Below, piece by piece: positions 60,951 to 64,000 of a stretch of DNA of 64,000 nt (its first letter is position 1; every line of letters starts with the position of its first letter). The stretch covers positions 1-64,000 of the forward strand of contig JANWVQ010000018.1 in assembly GCA_025056745.1 (NCBI GenBank). Direction: 5' to 3'. Under the pieces are notes generated by a model, which made no database searches, was not told where the DNA came from, and saw only the letters and a list, made by a program, of their open reading frames with translations. This DNA is from Ignavibacterium sp. (GTDB lineage: Bacteria > Bacteroidota > Ignavibacteria > Ignavibacteriales > Ignavibacteriaceae). Made by a program: the position numbers and the translations under genes.

Positions 60951-62087
60951 TTAAACTCTTTTGATTAAATGAGAGAATATTATAGAACTCACAAGTTGAA
61001 CTCCAAAAGTACCTAGTGAAATGAAAAATACAGTATCTTTTGAAAAATCAATGTTCGAAAAACCATTCTTTGCCCACAAAGCGAAAAGTAAAAAAATAAA
61101 TCCAAATGATACTAAAAGCGTTGATACTGAAAACCAAAATAGTTTGTCCTCAGAGAGATTAATTAAATATTCATATAATTTTGGTAAACTTTTTCTTTTA
61201 GTAGATAAACCTAAACCAATTGAAAAAATTGTTAGACCAATTACTCCTAAAAACAATAATACAAGCATTGTGTGAATACCCAAGATATTAAATATCCATA
61301 ATTTAATTGGTCCAAGCAACCAGCCCAATAAAATTCCCAAAAAAGAAAAAGTGAATATCAGTAAACCGAGATTATGGAATAACACAGGAGCTTCAACAAG
61401 AATTTGAAGTAAATGACGCATTCCATCTCTCCAAGTTCTGAGATGTGGCACTCTTCCCTCTTTATCAGGATATAAGGTTACATCAATATGAGAAATTTTT
61501 GCTCCGTTCTGTAATGCTTTTACCAACATTTCAGATGCGAATTCCATACCAGTTCCTTTAATATCCCATTCCAAATATGATTTTCTATTAAAACAACGAA
61601 AACCCGAATTACAATCTTTAATTTTATTATCTGATTTGGCATATAGTAAATTAATAATTCCATTAAGAACTGGAGTCCCTAAATATCGATGTAAAAAAGG
61701 CATTGATTCAGTCTTAAGAGTTTTATTCAATCTATTCCCAATTACCAGATCATATCCTTTAATAGCTTCAAAGAATAATTTTGGTGCCTCAAGAAAGTCG
61801 TAAGTATCATCAGCATCTGCAAAAACTACGTAGTCAGTATCAGCTGATTTTATTCCGAAATCTAAAGCAGCACCATATCCTTTTGTCTTGCAGTGTACTA
61901 TTGTTGCTCCAAAATTTTCCGCAATATTCACTGAATTATCTTTACTACCATTATCTGATACTATTATTTTTACTGGATAATCTTTAAGAATGGTTTCTTT
62001 TACTCGATTTATTTTACTCAACACAAAAGGAAGAGTTTTTTCTTCATTGAGACAAGGTATCACAAAAGTAAGAGAAGGCTTTTTCAT
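60951..62087 (-). CDS. Glycosyltransferase family 2 with C-terminal TM region
   Basis: TFVIPCLNEEKTLPFVLSKI, IIVSDNGSKDNSVNIAENFGA, DYVVFADADDTYDF, KDCNSGFRCF. Confidence 0.93.
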   Translation of the reverse strand: MKKPSLTFVIPCLNEEKTLPFVLSKINRVKETILKDYPVKIIVSDNGSKDNSVNIAENFGATIVHCKTKGYGAALDFGIKSADTDYVVFADADDTYDFLEAPKLFFEAIKGYDLVIGNRLNKTLKTESMPFLHRYLGTPVLNGIINLLYAKSDNKIKDCNSGFRCFNRKSYLEWDIKGTGMEFASEMLVKALQNGAKISHIDVTLYPDKEGRVPHLRTWRDGMRHLLQILVEAPVLFHNLGLLIFTFSFLGILLGWLLGPIKLWIFNILGIHTMLVLLFLGVIGLTIFSIGLGLSTKRKSLPKLYEYLINLSEDKLFWFSVSTLLVSFGFIFLLFALWAKNGFSNIDFSKDTVFFISLGTFGVQLVSSIIFSHLIKRV

Positions 62088-62091
62088 AGTT

Positions 62092-63120
62092 TTATTTCTT
62101 CAATTTAAAACTAAATTCACTTCCTATCCCAAGTTTGCTTTGAACTTGAATTTTTGTGTTATGAGCTTCAAGTATGTGCTTTACAATTGATAATCCTAAA
62201 CCAGTTCCGCCAACAGCTCTTGAACGTGCTTTGTCAACTCTGTAGAATCTTTCAAATATTCTATCTAAATCCGATTCTGGAATTCCAATACCAGTATCTT
62301 TTATGCGAAAATTAACGAATTTTTTCTCTTCTTCGACGATTATTTCAACTTTACCTTGTTCAGTATACTTTATTGCATTATGAATAAGATTAGTAAAAAC
62401 TTGTTTTAACCTTTCCTTATCCCCTAAAACATATAATTCAGAAGGTACTTCGTGAAGGATTAGTTGAATATTTTTTTCTTCAGCTAAGTGACGAAGTTCT
62501 TCAACTATAGAGCATAGGTAAGGTTTGATTTCAAAATATCTAAAACTCATCTGCATTTCACCAGACTCAATCATAGAAATATTTATCAAATCGCTTAAGA
62601 GATTATTTAAGTTTATTGTGTGTTGGTTGGCTTTATTGAGAAAATTTCTATTCACTTTTGGGTCATCAATAGCACCATTTAATAGAGTTTCAATATAACC
62701 TTGAATAGCAAAAATAGGAGTTCTTAATTCGTGAGAGACATTACCTATGAATTCTGAACGAACTCTCTGAAGTTTTTTCATATATTCAATATCATTTTTA
62801 GATTTTTCAAACATTCTTTTAATAGAATTTTCAAGTTTATTCAACTTTTCCCTAAGTAAAATTTCATCTGACTTTTGATATTTATTTTCTCGAATATTAT
62901 CAATTATTCTTACTATTTCATCTAATTCTTTTTCCCTTTTCCTGCTCACGTAGTAAAAAGTGAATGTGTTGGATATGAATAGTAGAATTAGAAATAAAGT
63001 AATGTTGATAATTTTGAAGTAAAGAGGAATAACAATCAAAATCGTTAGGGCGATAGAGATAAAATATTCTTTGGAATATTGACGAATTAACTTGAAAAAA
63101 TTCTTTATACTAATTAACAC
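62092..63120 (-). CDS. Sensor histidine kinase (PhoR-like)
   Basis: Two N-terminal TMs; EFIGNVSHELRTPIFAIQGYIETLL, NLIHNAIKYTEQG, FRIKDTGIGIPESDLDRIFERFYRVDKARSRAVGGTGLGLSIVKHI. Confidence 0.96.
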   Translation of the reverse strand: MLISIKNFFKLIRQYSKEYFISIALTILIVIPLYFKIINITLFLILLFISNTFTFYYVSRKREKELDEIVRIIDNIRENKYQKSDEILLREKLNKLENSIKRMFEKSKNDIEYMKKLQRVRSEFIGNVSHELRTPIFAIQGYIETLLNGAIDDPKVNRNFLNKANQHTINLNNLLSDLINISMIESGEMQMSFRYFEIKPYLCSIVEELRHLAEEKNIQLILHEVPSELYVLGDKERLKQVFTNLIHNAIKYTEQGKVEIIVEEEKKFVNFRIKDTGIGIPESDLDRIFERFYRVDKARSRAVGGTGLGLSIVKHILEAHNTKIQVQSKLGIGSEFSFKLKK

Positions 63121-63799
63121 TTTTTATTTTATAGCCCACACCTTTTATAGTTTCAATTAAATCAGCGTGTTTGCCAAGCTTCTCACGAATTTTTCTTATA
63201 TGAACATCTACTGTCCTATCTACAACATAAACATCCGTTCCCCAAATTTCTTTGAGTAAATATTCTCTATTAAAAACTTTATCTGGATTATTTATTAAAA
63301 AATATAATATCTCAAATTCTTTTCTTGGGAAATAAATTTCAACATTATCAACAAAGACTTTAAATGTTTCTTTATCGATTTTGATAGGTCCGTAAGTTAT
63401 TTTAATTGGATATTTATGTTTTGAGGAAATTTCTTCACTTTTTTTAAGATTAGTCTTAACACGAGCTATTAATTTCTTAGGAGAAATTGGTTTTTGAATA
63501 TAATCAATTGCACCTGATTCTAACGCTTTAATTTCACTTATCTCACCATTTTTCGCTGTTAAAAAAATTACTGGAATATCTTTGAATCTTGAATCCTTTT
63601 TCATTCTTTCCAAAACTTCAAAGCCATCTAAAACTGGCATCATTAAATCAAGAATTACAAGGTCTGTATTCTCTGTGAGTTTTTCTAAAGCTTCCTTGCC
63701 ATTTAAAGCAGTTATTATCTCATATCCTTCGAGTTCTAGGTTGTATCTTAGAAACTCGAGAATGTCAGCCTCATCATCAACAAGTAATATTTTTGCCAT
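63110..63799 (-). CDS. Response regulator, OmpR/PhoB family
   Basis: KILLVDDEADILEFLRYNLE, LVILDLMMPVLDGFEVL, winged-helix FPRKEFEILYFLINNPDKVFNREYLLKEIWG, RTVDVHIRKIREKLG. Confidence 0.97.
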   Translation of the reverse strand: MAKILLVDDEADILEFLRYNLELEGYEIITALNGKEALEKLTENTDLVILDLMMPVLDGFEVLERMKKDSRFKDIPVIFLTAKNGEISEIKALESGAIDYIQKPISPKKLIARVKTNLKKSEEISSKHKYPIKITYGPIKIDKETFKVFVDNVEIYFPRKEFEILYFLINNPDKVFNREYLLKEIWGTDVYVVDRTVDVHIRKIREKLGKHADLIETIKGVGYKIKSVN

Positions 63800-63800
63800 A

Positions 63801-64000
63801 CTATAATTCTACCTCTATTTCTTTATTTTTAATTGATGAATCATACATTGCTTCAATTATTTTCATCCTTTTAAGAGCTTCTTCTCCAGGAGAGAGGACT
63901 GGATTTAGATCTTTAACTGCTCCAATAAAACTTTTAAGTTCATTAACGTAAGATTTTTTGAAAAGGTTAGTGGGATTATCAGATTGTTTTGGAGATAAAT
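63801..64000 (-). CDS. Gfo/Idh/MocA family oxidoreductase (C-terminal fragment)
   Basis: Minus strand reads ...YVNELKSFIGAVKDLNPVLSPGEEALKRMKIIEAMYDSSIKNKEIEVEL*, a typical C-terminal end of this family. Confidence 0.75.
   Translation of the reverse strand, partial: LSPKQSDNPTNLFKKSYVNELKSFIGAVKDLNPVLSPGEEALKRMKIIEAMYDSSIKNKEIEVEL

Noticed and set aside
1-64000. CRISPR arrays, tRNA/rRNA genes, transposases, prophage or toxin-antitoxin loci
   Set aside because: No regular repeat-spacer structure, no rRNA/tRNA-like sequence and no recognisable mobile-element or TA protein among the ORFs; tRNA absence should be confirmed with tRNAscan-SE.

Overview
AT-rich chromosomal window, most like an Ignavibacteria/Chlorobi-Bacteroidota genome (T9SS C-terminal sorting domains, a DUF5103/T9SS plug-like protein, many outer-membrane barrels). 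This lineage call is an inference. The window is densely coding, about 58 genes. No rRNA, tRNA, CRISPR array, prophage or transposase gene was recognised. Most genes are housekeeping or central metabolism: uvrB, hutU, serA, fumC, hemN, pntA/pntB, kbl, dapF, mdh, rplU/rpmA, lptD-like, a PhoBR-like pair. The loci most worth a second look are: (1) a compact four-gene minus-strand cassette at 47845-51993 (ATP-grasp, GCS2/YbdK carboxylate-amine ligase, class-I glutamine amidotransferase, divergent ATP-grasp-like protein), which looks like an uncharacterised peptide/amide biosynthesis pathway; (2) a minus-strand operon at 11671-18259 (two SGNH hydrolases, MBOAT acyltransferase, large TPR plus beta-barrel protein) resembling an exopolysaccharide acylation/export module without a synthase; (3) a sulfur-trafficking operon at 24685-28012 (Cys-rich MerR, SQR-like flavoprotein, DUF1641, TusE/DsrC-like protein lacking CysB, DsrE-like protein); (4) an aspartase fused to an N-terminal cyclic-nucleotide-binding domain whose conserved phosphate-cassette Arg appears replaced; (5) a family of dispersed inverted repeats with shared arms (GCTGTCTCA...TGAGACAGC) just downstream of stop codons. 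All family assignments come from reading the translated sequences; no database search was run.
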